Below are positions 38,401-46,650 of a stretch of 64,000 bases of DNA, one piece after another. Both the position numbers and the translations under genes were made by a program. Position 1 is the first letter of the stretch, and every line of letters starts with the position of its first letter. A model generated the notes under the pieces. That model searched no databases. It saw only the letters and a list, made by a program, of their open reading frames with translations, and was not told where the DNA came from. Where the stretch lies: positions 29,786 through 93,785 of the forward strand of contig JAIDDJ010000038.1 in NCBI GenBank assembly GCA_029055345.1, given 5' to 3'. The stretch comes from Muribaculaceae bacterium (GTDB taxonomy: Bacteria > Bacteroidota > Bacteroidia > Bacteroidales > Muribaculaceae).

Positions 38401-38894
38401 CCTCCCCCTTTTGTTGTAGAAGCGGTTTTTTCCGGTGTCTTATTTTCCCGGTCAGACAGAAAATAATAATTGTCGTGGCTGTACGCGTGAATACTATGTT
38501 TATATGAATCGTCCGATCGGTCCTCCTCCCAGCTGATATGGTCGGAGGCGAAGAAAACGATACCTTTCTGAGTGCGTACGCTTGGCTGAAGCGGCAAATC
38601 ATCAGGAGTCCCGGTTGTATAACCGGGTGTACACTGTTTGCCCCCCCTTCCATATACTCTTACTTTCGAGGGATCACTAAAGCCTAAGTTGCGAAGTTCG
38701 GTATCAGTGATGAGATGCATCCCGCTCGTGGAAACTTTCACCCTTGCCCATCGGCCTGTGGAAAGAACCGAATTATCAGCATAGTGGGTCGCCGGAAGTG
38801 CATTTGCATTCAGAGATATCAGGAGTAGCAGGGCAACTCCAATCAGAATCATTGACAATATATGTGCGTTAGGTTTGCGTATGGTAACTTTCAT
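35481..38894 (-). CDS. porU: Type IX secretion system sortase PorU
   Basis: Cell-surface C25 cysteine protease that removes the C-terminal signal of T9SS cargo and links the cargo to A-LPS, in complex with PorV. The 1137-residue protein is close to the known PorU length. An N-terminal signal/anchor (about 12-32) is followed by beta domains and then the C25 domain (about 393-760). The catalytic pair is H646 (TDYIGHGSPVGWC) and C679 (IISATCRFSPWDE); AGAIGLISTSRTVY follows as in PorU proteins. The C-terminus is CTD-like (EYGVFDLNGRRIW, GIYIYRVRVETPEG). It starts 39 bp after the GH25 gene, and the FAH-like gene follows after 30 bp. Confidence 0.88.
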   Translation of the reverse strand: MKVTIRKPNAHILSMILIGVALLLLISLNANALPATHYADNSVLSTGRWARVKVSTSGMHLITDTELRNLGFSDPSKVRVYGRGGKQCTPGYTTGTPDDLPLQPSVRTQKGIVFFASDHISWEEDRSDDSYKHSIHAYSHDNYYFLSDRENKTPEKTASTTKGGGTIVRSFLERLLHEEELDFGGESGSQIFGEDFRSKRSQTFNFKRIDSADDNNMIKVRFGAKVTNGSSSLVIKANGATLPKTASDVIASCSTDYYFKAGETKKNFKDGGENLAITIDYSQTGTLFMARLDYIEIYYNRKLSLRDGELHFYGSFSPSETLTISGCSPTTVIWDVTDASSPAKVEYELSGNDARFGVSTEGYHEFVAFEPERISRNATSDGAVANQNLHGLPTPDMVIITLPEYREGSERIARLHEETDGFRVHVLNAQEIYNEFSGGKPDFGAFRNLLKMWYDRGADKEGHRLGYCLLMGRPFYDNKRVSASGKNIGYNPLPIYESYEGEWEHASYSTDDYLAKLDDVSDKTFSMSSGMLRVAVGRYPVTSSTQAIEMAQKLEKYVKEPDMGAWRNKVMLIADDDDRNDHFNQAQSVYSLMKGNGTGDRRVYDRVYLDTYKRVMTGIGPTYPQATERMLRNYNDGVAITDYIGHGSPVGWCHEHLWDWEDIISMTNKRHMFIISATCRFSPWDESSESGGEKLLLNPTAGAIGLISTSRTVYVGDNGNLNNGFAREFFKTNEDGSPRRFGDVYMAGKNAVRTSNTLRFIYMGDPALKIPGGSSKVKVNKINGTDLTLSDTTLPELTAQSSATIEGVVELPDGSIDKAFNGTVTLDLYDAERVITTLGQGATGYPTSYNDRDKRLSTATMKVKEGVWSGVLRVPPEIQGNYTPAMIAGYAWDERGHEAAGTCEQLYVYGFNHQIEADTVPPVIEEFYVNSPNFENGGVVNSNPVIYARITDESGINISDSGIGHSMTLTIDDNKVISGLNTYFEQDPENPDTGMLIFPASNLESGKHQLTLTVWDNANNMSKAKLDVNVGVAVEPTIYGITASIRDTHVDFNINLDRPNSSLAFEYGVFDLNGRRIWSEEQSVNTGMDSSVSARWNLEDSAGNRVPRGIYIYRVRVETPEGTYSTESKKIAIPAAK

Positions 38895-38933
38895 CCAATA
38901 TTTAACGCTTTACCCCTTATCTTTATTGTAATT

Positions 38934-39677
38934 TTATGGGGCAACGAGCGCTTCCCATTCTGACCGGCTCCCGCTGAAGGCATTCAAGTCTACATTTCCG
39001 CGTATCCCGGCTACTTTCCCCCGGTGATTGTATTGCCAGAAGGTCCAGTCATCAATTCCTGCATTCTCATCGTTGAACGAACATATCCACAGTGGCATTC
39101 CGTTATACTCCTCTCTTAAATATTTTTCCCAACCGTCACGGTTGGAATAGAACATGACCCGATGGCCTCCTACGTTCAGATATTCAACCATGAGTGCCAG
39201 ACGGGCCTTTATGGAATCAAGTGGAATATTTTTGGGATTTCCTTGTTCTTCAACATCTATCACCAGCCCTAATTCAAGTGGACGTCTACCTACTGAACGG
39301 AGTAGGTTCTGCGCCTGCTCTATGCCATCCCGGTCGAATCTGAAAAAATGATATGCGCCTATTTTCATTCCTGCATGTCGGGCTTTCTGATAATTGAGCA
39401 CGAAGTTATCATCGCGGTGGGTGGCTCCCTCGCTTGCTTTCAAAAATATAAATTCATATCCTTCGGCTGCTGCGGCATCCAGATTAACATAGCCGTTATG
39501 TGCCGACAAATCTATGCCTCTAACCGGGAATTGCTCTTCGTCTACATATGGAGGTGTCGTTATGTACTGCTCCCATGCCCACCAGCAGGCTCCTCCCAGC
39601 AATAAAGTTACTGCCAGGAATGCCACCGCTATCTTCGTATCGGTAATTTTAATTTTTTTTAATACACGAAAATTCAT
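38934..39677 (-). CDS. GH25 family lysozyme, membrane-anchored
   Basis: Predicted muramidase of glycoside hydrolase family 25, which cleaves the peptidoglycan sugar backbone. The 247-residue protein has one N-terminal helix (about 14-34) that probably tethers it. The GH25 domain starts with VRGIDLSAHNG (catalytic-region D56). IFLKASEG, IGAYHFFRF, the DxE pair D141/E143 in LVIDVEEQG, and WTFWQYNHRGKVAGI near the end are all family hallmarks. Its start codon overlaps the stop of the large membrane-protein gene by 4 bp, so the two are translationally coupled. A housekeeping wall-remodelling role is more likely than a phage origin. Confidence 0.9.
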   Translation of the reverse strand: MNFRVLKKIKITDTKIAVAFLAVTLLLGGACWWAWEQYITTPPYVDEEQFPVRGIDLSAHNGYVNLDAAAAEGYEFIFLKASEGATHRDDNFVLNYQKARHAGMKIGAYHFFRFDRDGIEQAQNLLRSVGRRPLELGLVIDVEEQGNPKNIPLDSIKARLALMVEYLNVGGHRVMFYSNRDGWEKYLREEYNGMPLWICSFNDENAGIDDWTFWQYNHRGKVAGIRGNVDLNAFSGSRSEWEALVAP

Positions 39678-41380
39678 TTGCCGGGCAGTTCGTAGAGTAT
39701 AAAATCTTGTGTCGATACGGACACACCATACCCTCGGGAATTGATAAAGTCAAGTATGACCTTGCTTTTCTTTGCATTGTGGAAGCGTCCCGAACCTTCC
39801 CCTCCCCCTTGCATATATTCGTCTGAGGATGCGCTCCATTTGCCTCCGATTGAATTGAACTTCATCAATAATATATAGCGCGGTGCCTCAGATGAGTCAA
39901 GCTTGTCTTTCAGACTCCCGGCAGTAAGAAGTTCGGGCCAGGAACATCCGATAGCGGGAACAGTCCCCGTCAGGTGATTGAGCATCGGTGCGGACCCATA
40001 TACCATCAACGTGTCTCCGGGGCTGATGTTGCCCTCCAGTTCGCTCAATATCGTGTTAATCCTTTTTGCACGGATTTCGGACGTAAACAATCCGGTTGCC
40101 AAAGTACTTTTTACCTCTCCCGTCATAGCTGGAACTGGTGTGGAATCGAAGTAGAAGCCACCTTGGAAAGCCGAAATGGTTCCACTGATGACGAGCGTTG
40201 CGCAGATTATCGCGGTTACGGCTTTTCCACATGTTTTTCGCAAAAATTCAAAGGCGGGTGGAGCCCCCAGCCATAAGGTGATGGTACCTGCGTTATATAT
40301 CCCGCCATCACTACCCATCGGCATTATTGCCATCATTAGCAAGCCCGACCACGCCATTATCCTTAGGTCCCTGTTTTTGCTTGTCGATATGACGCCGAGG
40401 CATCCGAAAAGACTTATTGCTGCAACAGATGTAACTATATCTGATTGTGCAAACCATGATAGACAGGGTATCCCCATTATTATCCATACCCCTGCTTTAA
40501 TCCATTTATTTTTGGTAAGACGGCTCATATACCATGCTATTCCTCCGGTGGCGCTCACCTTTATCATCAGCTTGATTATTCCAAACCAAGTATCTATCAG
40601 TACGCCGACAAGGGAGGCTATGCTATGTGTCGATTCATCCGAAGATGCTGAGGCGGATGCGAATAGATCCGAAAACATTTTGCACAGGCTGCCAAGATGT
40701 CCGAGAACAGTCGCAATTCCAATTCCTATAAGAATACCGATTGTCCATCCTATCGTCCAAATCCCTATGTATTTCCAACATTCCTTTCCTCGTTTGCCAC
40801 TCAATGGAACAAGAAGTATGAAAAGAAAATCCAGTATATTTGGTATACGGGTCCATGTATTCAAACCGGCAGCCGCTCCGGCTGCTGCAATAAGCCATAT
40901 GCATCTGAGGTGGTTCGAGGACCGCAGGGCTGCTGCAAGAAGTGCGAAGGTCGCGCAGATTATCGTGGCAGTAATATTATCATTGTATAAAGATAGTGGG
41001 CTCTGCCAAATACCCACACATACCACTATCGTTCCTGCTACCAGACCGAATATACTTTCACGGTCTCTGGACATGGTCGTGATGAAATACACTGCACCCA
41101 AGCATACAAGTAGTCCCGCGATGCGTATTGCAAGCAGACTTCCTCCGCTTATCATCGATATGATTCCGCCTGCGATGCCACTAAGATAATACATAAAATT
41201 GTAGCTTACGCTTTCGGGCCGTTCGAATATCTGGTCATAGAAAGTCGCATAAAATCCTGAGTCACACAGCTCGAATCCGAAAAATAATGCAGGTGTTAGC
41301 AATACCCCCGCTATCAACAGAAGCAGAATCGTCGCTCGTTTGCCTTTAGCAATATATTGTAGATTTTCGGCGTTATCCAT
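39674..41380 (-). CDS. Polytopic membrane protein, possible GT-C-type glycosyltransferase
   Basis: A 568-residue protein with about ten or more hydrophobic segments. The first loop carries ELCDSGFYATFYDQIF; an acidic residue in this place is typical of GT-C membrane glycosyltransferases that use lipid-linked sugars. A soluble C-terminal part (about 420-568) contains GDTLMVYGSAPML and YILLMKFNSIGG, consistent with the periplasmic domain of such enzymes. I do not recognise the exact family. It is coupled to the GH25 gene, which suggests envelope work. The ATG at 41380 follows the palindromic element region on the other side. Confidence 0.6.
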   Translation of the reverse strand: MDNAENLQYIAKGKRATILLLLIAGVLLTPALFFGFELCDSGFYATFYDQIFERPESVSYNFMYYLSGIAGGIISMISGGSLLAIRIAGLLVCLGAVYFITTMSRDRESIFGLVAGTIVVCVGIWQSPLSLYNDNITATIICATFALLAAALRSSNHLRCIWLIAAAGAAAGLNTWTRIPNILDFLFILLVPLSGKRGKECWKYIGIWTIGWTIGILIGIGIATVLGHLGSLCKMFSDLFASASASSDESTHSIASLVGVLIDTWFGIIKLMIKVSATGGIAWYMSRLTKNKWIKAGVWIIMGIPCLSWFAQSDIVTSVAAISLFGCLGVISTSKNRDLRIMAWSGLLMMAIMPMGSDGGIYNAGTITLWLGAPPAFEFLRKTCGKAVTAIICATLVISGTISAFQGGFYFDSTPVPAMTGEVKSTLATGLFTSEIRAKRINTILSELEGNISPGDTLMVYGSAPMLNHLTGTVPAIGCSWPELLTAGSLKDKLDSSEAPRYILLMKFNSIGGKWSASSDEYMQGGGEGSGRFHNAKKSKVILDFINSRGYGVSVSTQDFILYELPGK

Positions 41381-41502
41381 TCGTATATTGAATTGTTTGA
41401 GTGCGTTGATACGTAATCGGTTTATCCGATTTACTCTTCGAAGGCATTACATCATCATTGCAAAGATACAAATTAAATTGCCATTGGCAAAATTCCTCTT
41501 AA

Positions 41503-41697
41503 TGAAGTCGTTTAAACTTTTTTCAAGGTTAAGATTCATTAAGATTTTGAGTGAATTTTAATTGTTAAAGAAGGAGCATAGCGGGCTATGCGACTGATGA
41601 AAGAATTAAAAGGCACCAAAATATTAATGAAGATTAACCTTGAAGAAAACAAATTTAAACACTTCTTGAGTTTTCGTAAAAAGTTTAAACGACTTCA
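41503..41697. repeat. 195-bp palindromic (MITE-like) element
   Basis: Perfect 20-bp inverted termini (41503-41522 and 41678-41697) enclose a second inverted pair (41522-41541 with 41624-41644, imperfect) and a central hairpin GCATAGC-GG-GCTATGC (41576-41591). No coding capacity was seen. The layout suggests a short mobile palindromic element. It fills most of the 321-bp gap between two divergent genes, and the right-hand gene starts 5 bases after it. Confidence 0.75.
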
Positions 41698-41701
41698 ATA
41701 A

Positions 41702-43198
41702 GTGGCTCGGATTATTGATTCATTGTCCTCTTTCATTTTGTCGCCCGGTTCAATTGTGCGACAAGCTTGCCTTTGGCTCGCCATCCCGATTGTTATTTTT
41801 CTTTTCGGGTGGTTCAATTTATTAATTGCAATCATAGCTTCGGGGGCATTGTTGTATGCTCTTTTCATAATTTTTCGTTCCGATGTTAAGGATGCAGTCG
41901 GGATAGCTCCCTTAAAAGTCAACCGTGTCTATTGGTGGTCGCTTCTCGGTATAATCCTTCTATTGTTATTTTGTGGCCACGGCGCTCTATTTTATCAGCA
42001 ATGGGATTGGCAATTTCGCAATGCGCTCTTCTTCGATCTTGCCCGGCGTCCCTGGCCCGTCACGTATGATGCAGAAGGACCTGAATTACTATGTTATTAT
42101 TTTGCATTTTTTCTGCCTGGTGCTTTGGTTAGCAAAATAACCGGATTGATTATTCCCGGAGATATAATTCAGTTCTTATACGCAGCCTGGGGTCTATCAA
42201 TAGCATTTAATCTTGTTTGTAGCTTATCGGGGGGAAAGAGTTTATGGTGGATGCTTCCCTTGATGGTTATATTCGCCGGGGCTGACACATTAGTCTCTAC
42301 GATGTTGGTTTCATTTACAGAAGTAGGAGAGTGGTGGCCCGACAGTTCGCTTATATTCGATTATTATAAATCGTTTTCACTTTTTGAGCAACTTTCCTTG
42401 ATTTTTAATCAGACGATTCCATGTTGGGTAGCTCTTCCATTGATTTACGCATGGCGAAAAAATCCGGGGAAAATGCTGCTTATTTCTTCGTTGCTTTTCG
42501 TATTTGCTCCGTTACCCTGTGTCGGAATTGCCGTTCCGGTGGCTTATTGGTGCATAAGAGGGTGGAGAACCCTTCTCGGTATACCCTTAGTTGCTTCTAT
42601 CCTTATCGCAGCTCCGACAGGACTTTTCTATCTCTCCAATTCCAATGCCGCAGCCACAGAGATGTTATCTTCGCTTGCCCCGGGTCGGCTTTTATTTCTC
42701 GCTGTCGTTTTCCTTATTTTCGGAATTGGAATATGGCTCCCATTCATCTGGGAAAAGATAAAGAAAAATATCACCTTTTGGCTTCTTGTTCCGGTTGCTC
42801 TGATTCTTCCTTTTATTGCCGTAGGAGATTCTTCGGATCTTGGCACGCGCGCCTCAATTCCATTGATGCTTTTCATATTTTATGCTGTTATCAGGGCAAT
42901 CAGCCAATATGATTTCATAAAAAAGCCTATAATTCGGATTTTATTCCTCTGCGCAGTGTCGATTTCAGCTTTCGGAGCCTATAAATCTATGGAGATTAGT
43001 ATGGAGGGTTATATTAGCCGACCGGGAAAAAGGTTCGAGATGGTCGGCCATCTTGATAACCTGAATTATAATCCTTGTTACAACAATTTCATAGCTTCAG
43101 GACAATCATTATATACTCGTCTGCTTGCTCCGGCACTGGTAGTTGATGGTTCCAAAGTGCATACTTATAAGATAGAACCTCAGAATATTGGAGATTGA
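41702..43198 (+). CDS. Polytopic membrane protein A, tandem paralogue of the next gene
   Basis: A 498-residue protein with about ten hydrophobic segments and no recognised family. It shares with its neighbour the loop WxFRNALFFDLARRPWPV (RNAVFYDLARQPWPV in the other), then CYYF, LPGALVSKITG and GDIIQ, then an AAWG motif. The C-terminus has EMVGHLDNLNYNPCYNNFIASGQ. The conserved acidic/arginine loop after an early helix would fit a GT-C-type enzyme, but this is only a suggestion. The start is GTG at 41702, directly after an in-frame TAA and 5 bases from the palindromic element; a TTG at 41720 is an alternative. Aligning it with the paralogue suggests the N-terminus is complete. Confidence 0.65.
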   Translation: MARIIDSLSSFILSPGSIVRQACLWLAIPIVIFLFGWFNLLIAIIASGALLYALFIIFRSDVKDAVGIAPLKVNRVYWWSLLGIILLLLFCGHGALFYQQWDWQFRNALFFDLARRPWPVTYDAEGPELLCYYFAFFLPGALVSKITGLIIPGDIIQFLYAAWGLSIAFNLVCSLSGGKSLWWMLPLMVIFAGADTLVSTMLVSFTEVGEWWPDSSLIFDYYKSFSLFEQLSLIFNQTIPCWVALPLIYAWRKNPGKMLLISSLLFVFAPLPCVGIAVPVAYWCIRGWRTLLGIPLVASILIAAPTGLFYLSNSNAAATEMLSSLAPGRLLFLAVVFLIFGIGIWLPFIWEKIKKNITFWLLVPVALILPFIAVGDSSDLGTRASIPLMLFIFYAVIRAISQYDFIKKPIIRILFLCAVSISAFGAYKSMEISMEGYISRPGKRFEMVGHLDNLNYNPCYNNFIASGQSLYTRLLAPALVVDGSKVHTYKIEPQNIGD

Positions 43199-43202
43199 TT
43201 AT

Positions 43203-44657
43203 ATGATGATTTCACAGCGTTCACTATTAATTCAGGCTCTTGTCTGGCTCGGGCTTCCGGTTCTGTTATTCATCATATTTTGGTGGAAATGGTGGGTATC
43301 TGTTCCGGTGATTATACTTATTGTCTGGTCAGTCGTTCAGATTTTTAATAAACACTCTCGTGGTCAGTTCACTTCAGGTGGTTATGCTGATATCAAGTTA
43401 TCGAGTGAAGCATGGTGGATGGTAATAGTAGTCTTGGCATATGTTATTTGTAGCGGAATTGGAGGCTTTGTTGCCCAGATGCCTAATGACCATGCATGGC
43501 GCAATGCCGTTTTTTATGACTTGGCAAGACAACCGTGGCCTGTAGTTTATGGCGATGGAGATTCTGCACCCTATTTGTGTTATTATTTCGGGTTCTGGCT
43601 TCCCGCTGCTTTAATGGCTAAGTTCACGGGATTTATTGTCGCCGGTGATATTGCTCAGGCTTTATGGGCTTCATGGGGCACTTGGATTGCCCTTTGTTTC
43701 CTGTTTGCGATGACCGGAGGCAAACCGCGGTGGAGAATTATTATTATCTTTATTTTTTTCAATTCATGGGATTTTCTGTCGTCCGCTTTTTTCTCCGATG
43801 AGTATTATAACATTTTGGAAGATCCGCTCACGCCACAATTTATGTGGCTGAGCACTACATCTTCCCGGTTCGGATGCTCTGCCAATGGAGTTTTCTATAA
43901 TTTCATCTACAATCAGGCCATACCGACCTGGGTTATGATGTCAGTTATTCTTCACGAACGGCATAAGCCACAACGTCTCTTGTTCTGGTTCGGGATGTTG
44001 GTTATTTTTGCCCCTATTCCGGCCTTGGCCCTTATACCATACATCTCGTTCGCATTATTACGCCGGTTCCGTAAGATTTTTACAGTGCCGAATTTATCAG
44101 GCTTCCTCGTGGCTTTACTCTCATCATTGTTCCTTCTCTCTAATAATAGCGGTGGCCAGTTCAGAGTGTTGGACGCGGATGGCTCTTCTGTCCGACTTCT
44201 GTGTATGTCTGTCTGTTTTGTGGTGTTGTCTTATGGAGTTTTTGTTCCATTCGTATGGCTTTACATTAAAAGGTGTCTTCTTTTTTGGTCGCTTCTTTCG
44301 CTTGCAGTGATTGTGCCTTTATTCGGAATAGGTACTACTCCTGACCTCGCCTGGAGAATTTCTGTCCCGCTGGTAATCTTGCTTTGTATTGATATGTGCC
44401 GGAGGAGCATTGAAATCCAAAGTAGTTCGCGTATTGCTGGGATCCTATTTTACTCGGTGCTCATAATTGGTGCGTTCTCCCCATGTTATCTGCTGTTTCG
44501 CACGGCTGTCAATGAGATAGAAGTGGTGCATGGTAATCGAGACCGTAAACTTATAAATATGATGGGGCATCTGGATGATCCTGGTTACAATGTGTATTAT
44601 AATAATTTTGTCAGTACCCAGCGTAAAAGAATTCCGGGTCTTAGGCTCAATCCATGA
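43203..44657 (+). CDS. Polytopic membrane protein B, tandem paralogue of the preceding gene
   Basis: About 484 residues, starting with MMISQRSLLIQALVWLGLP. A TTG five codons upstream keeps the frame open, but the ATG pair at 43203 is more plausible. About ten hydrophobic segments are visible. The shared loop motif (HAWRNAVFYDLARQPWPVV, YLCYYFGFWLP, GDIAQALWASWG) and the end (NMMGHLDDPGYNVYYNNFVS) match the upstream gene, so this is an old tandem duplication. It starts 4 bp after that gene and must be co-transcribed. Function unknown; membrane glycosyltransferase-like is the best guess. Confidence 0.65.
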   Translation: MMISQRSLLIQALVWLGLPVLLFIIFWWKWWVSVPVIILIVWSVVQIFNKHSRGQFTSGGYADIKLSSEAWWMVIVVLAYVICSGIGGFVAQMPNDHAWRNAVFYDLARQPWPVVYGDGDSAPYLCYYFGFWLPAALMAKFTGFIVAGDIAQALWASWGTWIALCFLFAMTGGKPRWRIIIIFIFFNSWDFLSSAFFSDEYYNILEDPLTPQFMWLSTTSSRFGCSANGVFYNFIYNQAIPTWVMMSVILHERHKPQRLLFWFGMLVIFAPIPALALIPYISFALLRRFRKIFTVPNLSGFLVALLSSLFLLSNNSGGQFRVLDADGSSVRLLCMSVCFVVLSYGVFVPFVWLYIKRCLLFWSLLSLAVIVPLFGIGTTPDLAWRISVPLVILLCIDMCRRSIEIQSSSRIAGILFYSVLIIGAFSPCYLLFRTAVNEIEVVHGNRDRKLINMMGHLDDPGYNVYYNNFVSTQRKRIPGLRLNP

Positions 44658-44670
44658 AATAGTTTACGGG

Positions 44671-45105
44671 TTATGGCCATTGCCGTTTAATCCTTCTTGA
44701 AATATATAGAATCATTAGTATTAAAATTCCTGTGCTGAAGATTTTGAAAATAAATTTTGTTCTTCTAATGATTTTTGAATAGGCTGTGGTTCTTTCTTTT
44801 GAGTTCTTTTCATCAAATCCTTTGGCCGCGGTAACGATCGGCACAGAATCAATTTTTATTTTGTAAATCGTATCCCGTTGATGCCGGTTACGCTCCCTCC
44901 AGTGATGCACTTCCTTTATAATCGTATCCCGGCGGGCATCGATCAATATGGAATCGCGTTCATAGATGGAATCTGTGCTGTAACGGATTTCGTAGACAGT
45001 GTCCCGGGTAATCCTTTCTACGGGCACGAGTACCTTGCGGCTGCAGGACAGACAATTAAGTGAAATCATCGCAAAAATGATAGCCTTGAAAAAATTTTTA
45101 AACAT
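44671..45105 (-). CDS. Small lipoprotein with C-terminal membrane helix, unimolecular-spanin-like
   Basis: A 144-residue protein. A type II signal peptide ends in the lipobox LSCS (cysteine about 21). A charged, periplasmic middle follows with repeated DTVYEIRYSTDSIYERDSI-type stretches and HHWRERNRHQRDTIYKIKID. A single membrane helix lies near the C-terminus (about 119-136, FKIFSTGILILMILYI), followed by a basic tail. An outer-membrane lipid anchor plus an inner-membrane C-terminal helix is the topology of phage u-spanins, which fuse the two membranes at lysis. I recall similar DTxY/DSIY-rich proteins in Bacteroides prophages. No other phage gene is adjacent. Confidence 0.6.
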   Translation of the reverse strand: MFKNFFKAIIFAMISLNCLSCSRKVLVPVERITRDTVYEIRYSTDSIYERDSILIDARRDTIIKEVHHWRERNRHQRDTIYKIKIDSVPIVTAAKGFDEKNSKERTTAYSKIIRRTKFIFKIFSTGILILMILYISRRIKRQWP

Positions 45106-45487
45106 TTCGTCGGATTATTTAATGTGAATAATTATTTGAGCGCAAATTAAAGTTATCATCTTTCAAGAGCACCCTTATCCGACAACTTTGGTCTAATCAA
45201 AATATCAATATAGTAAGGTTAAATAACTGATGCGTAGTAAAATGTAATTTTTTATTCTAATATTATTCTGTTTCTGAAACGTATTGCATTTAGATATATA
45301 AATTATTATTTTTAAGTTTTCCCAACAAATTTTATTAATGTGCTGTTATAATGATGTAAAAATATTATGATTAACACAGCGGAGAATTGATGAAGTTCGA
45401 TTGCTCAATCATTTTGATAATCACGTTCTTCTTCCATTGTTAATGCTATATTGACTATTTGTATACTCCGCATAAACTCGATTCTCT
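45106..45487. other. AT-rich intergenic region between divergent genes
   Basis: 382 bases separate the spanin-like gene (leftward) from glsA (rightward). The only promoter-like traces are near-matches one base short of TAnnTTTG on each strand. No repeat, terminator or RNA structure was recognised. Confidence 0.5.
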
Positions 45488-46456
45488 ATGGATATTACAA
45501 TCACCCATTCCCAGATCAAAGAGGCTGTGGAACAAGCCTACAACGAATGTAAGGATATTAAGGGAGGTCACAACGCTGATTATATCCCGTTCCTCGCTAA
45601 CATTGACCCTAATCTTTTTGGAATAAGTCTGACCCTCCCTGATGGTACACAATTCAATGTGGGCGACACGGAATATAAGTTTGGTATAGAGTCCGTGTCA
45701 AAGGTCTTGACTGCGATTCTCGTGCTCAAGCAGCAAGGCGCTGAGGCCGTCCTCAAGCAGATTGGCGCTGATGCTACCGGACTTCCCTTCAATTCTATTT
45801 TTGCAATCCTTCTGGAAAACGACCATCCTTCGACTCCGCTTGTCAATGCGGGAGCCATTACCGCATGTTCGATGGTTGAGCCCAAAGGGGATTCGTGGGG
45901 TAAATGGGAAGCGATCATCAATAATTTCACGGCGCTCTGCGGTTCGGAAGCACAAGTTCTCGATGAATTGTACAAATCTGAATCCGAAACAAATTTCAAT
46001 AACCGTTCAATCGCATGGCTTCTTAAGAATTACAACCGTATCTATGATGATGTCCCAATGAGTCTGGACCTCTACACGCGTCAATGTTCGGTCGGTATCA
46101 CAGCCTCGCAATTATCAGTTTGTGCCGGAACCATTGCAAATGGTGGACTTAATCCGGTGACCAAAGAGCAGGTGTTCGCCAAAGATCTTGCCCCAAAAAT
46201 CACTACATTAATATCAACCGTAGGATTTTACCAGAACACCGGCGACTGGCTCTATACTTCCGGTATCCCGGCAAAGAGTGGTGTAGGCGGAGGTGTTCTC
46301 GGTGTGCTTCCAGGTGTGATGGGTATTGCAGCTTTCGCTCCTCCGTTGGATCCCGCCGGTAACTCTGTAAAAGCTCAGGCAGCCGTGAAGGCCGTAATGA
46401 ATAAACTTGGACTCGGAGTATTCAACGGAGACCGCGTCACTGTTGTGGCGGATTGA
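45488..46456 (+). CDS. glsA: Glutaminase A
   Basis: Hydrolyses glutamine to glutamate and ammonia in the cytoplasm. The 322-residue protein belongs to the serine-dependent beta-lactamase-fold glutaminase family. The catalytic SxxK motif is in FGIESVSKVLTAIL (about 63-76). NPLxNAGAI-like TPLVNAGAITACSM, NRSIAWLLKNYNRI, YTRQCSVGITASQL and the C-terminal SGIPAKSGVGGGVLGVLPG are present. It is followed by an MFS transporter and an asparaginase, which suggests a small amide-amino-acid cluster. The released ammonia could also buffer acid, as in other gut bacteria. Confidence 0.95.
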   Translation: MDITITHSQIKEAVEQAYNECKDIKGGHNADYIPFLANIDPNLFGISLTLPDGTQFNVGDTEYKFGIESVSKVLTAILVLKQQGAEAVLKQIGADATGLPFNSIFAILLENDHPSTPLVNAGAITACSMVEPKGDSWGKWEAIINNFTALCGSEAQVLDELYKSESETNFNNRSIAWLLKNYNRIYDDVPMSLDLYTRQCSVGITASQLSVCAGTIANGGLNPVTKEQVFAKDLAPKITTLISTVGFYQNTGDWLYTSGIPAKSGVGGGVLGVLPGVMGIAAFAPPLDPAGNSVKAQAAVKAVMNKLGLGVFNGDRVTVVAD

Positions 46457-46650
46457 TTCCGGTCAACCTTCTAAATAATCTTCGCAAGATCCGATAGGTT
46501 CGGATCCTCGGGCTAATCGGTTGGATATATATGCTGATTTATAGAATGTATTCATTCTTATGACGCATATTATAATGATACCTATTGTATGAAGTCGGTT
46601 CGCGAAGCCATTTCCTTAATCCCGATTATAAACTATAAAAAACACAAATT

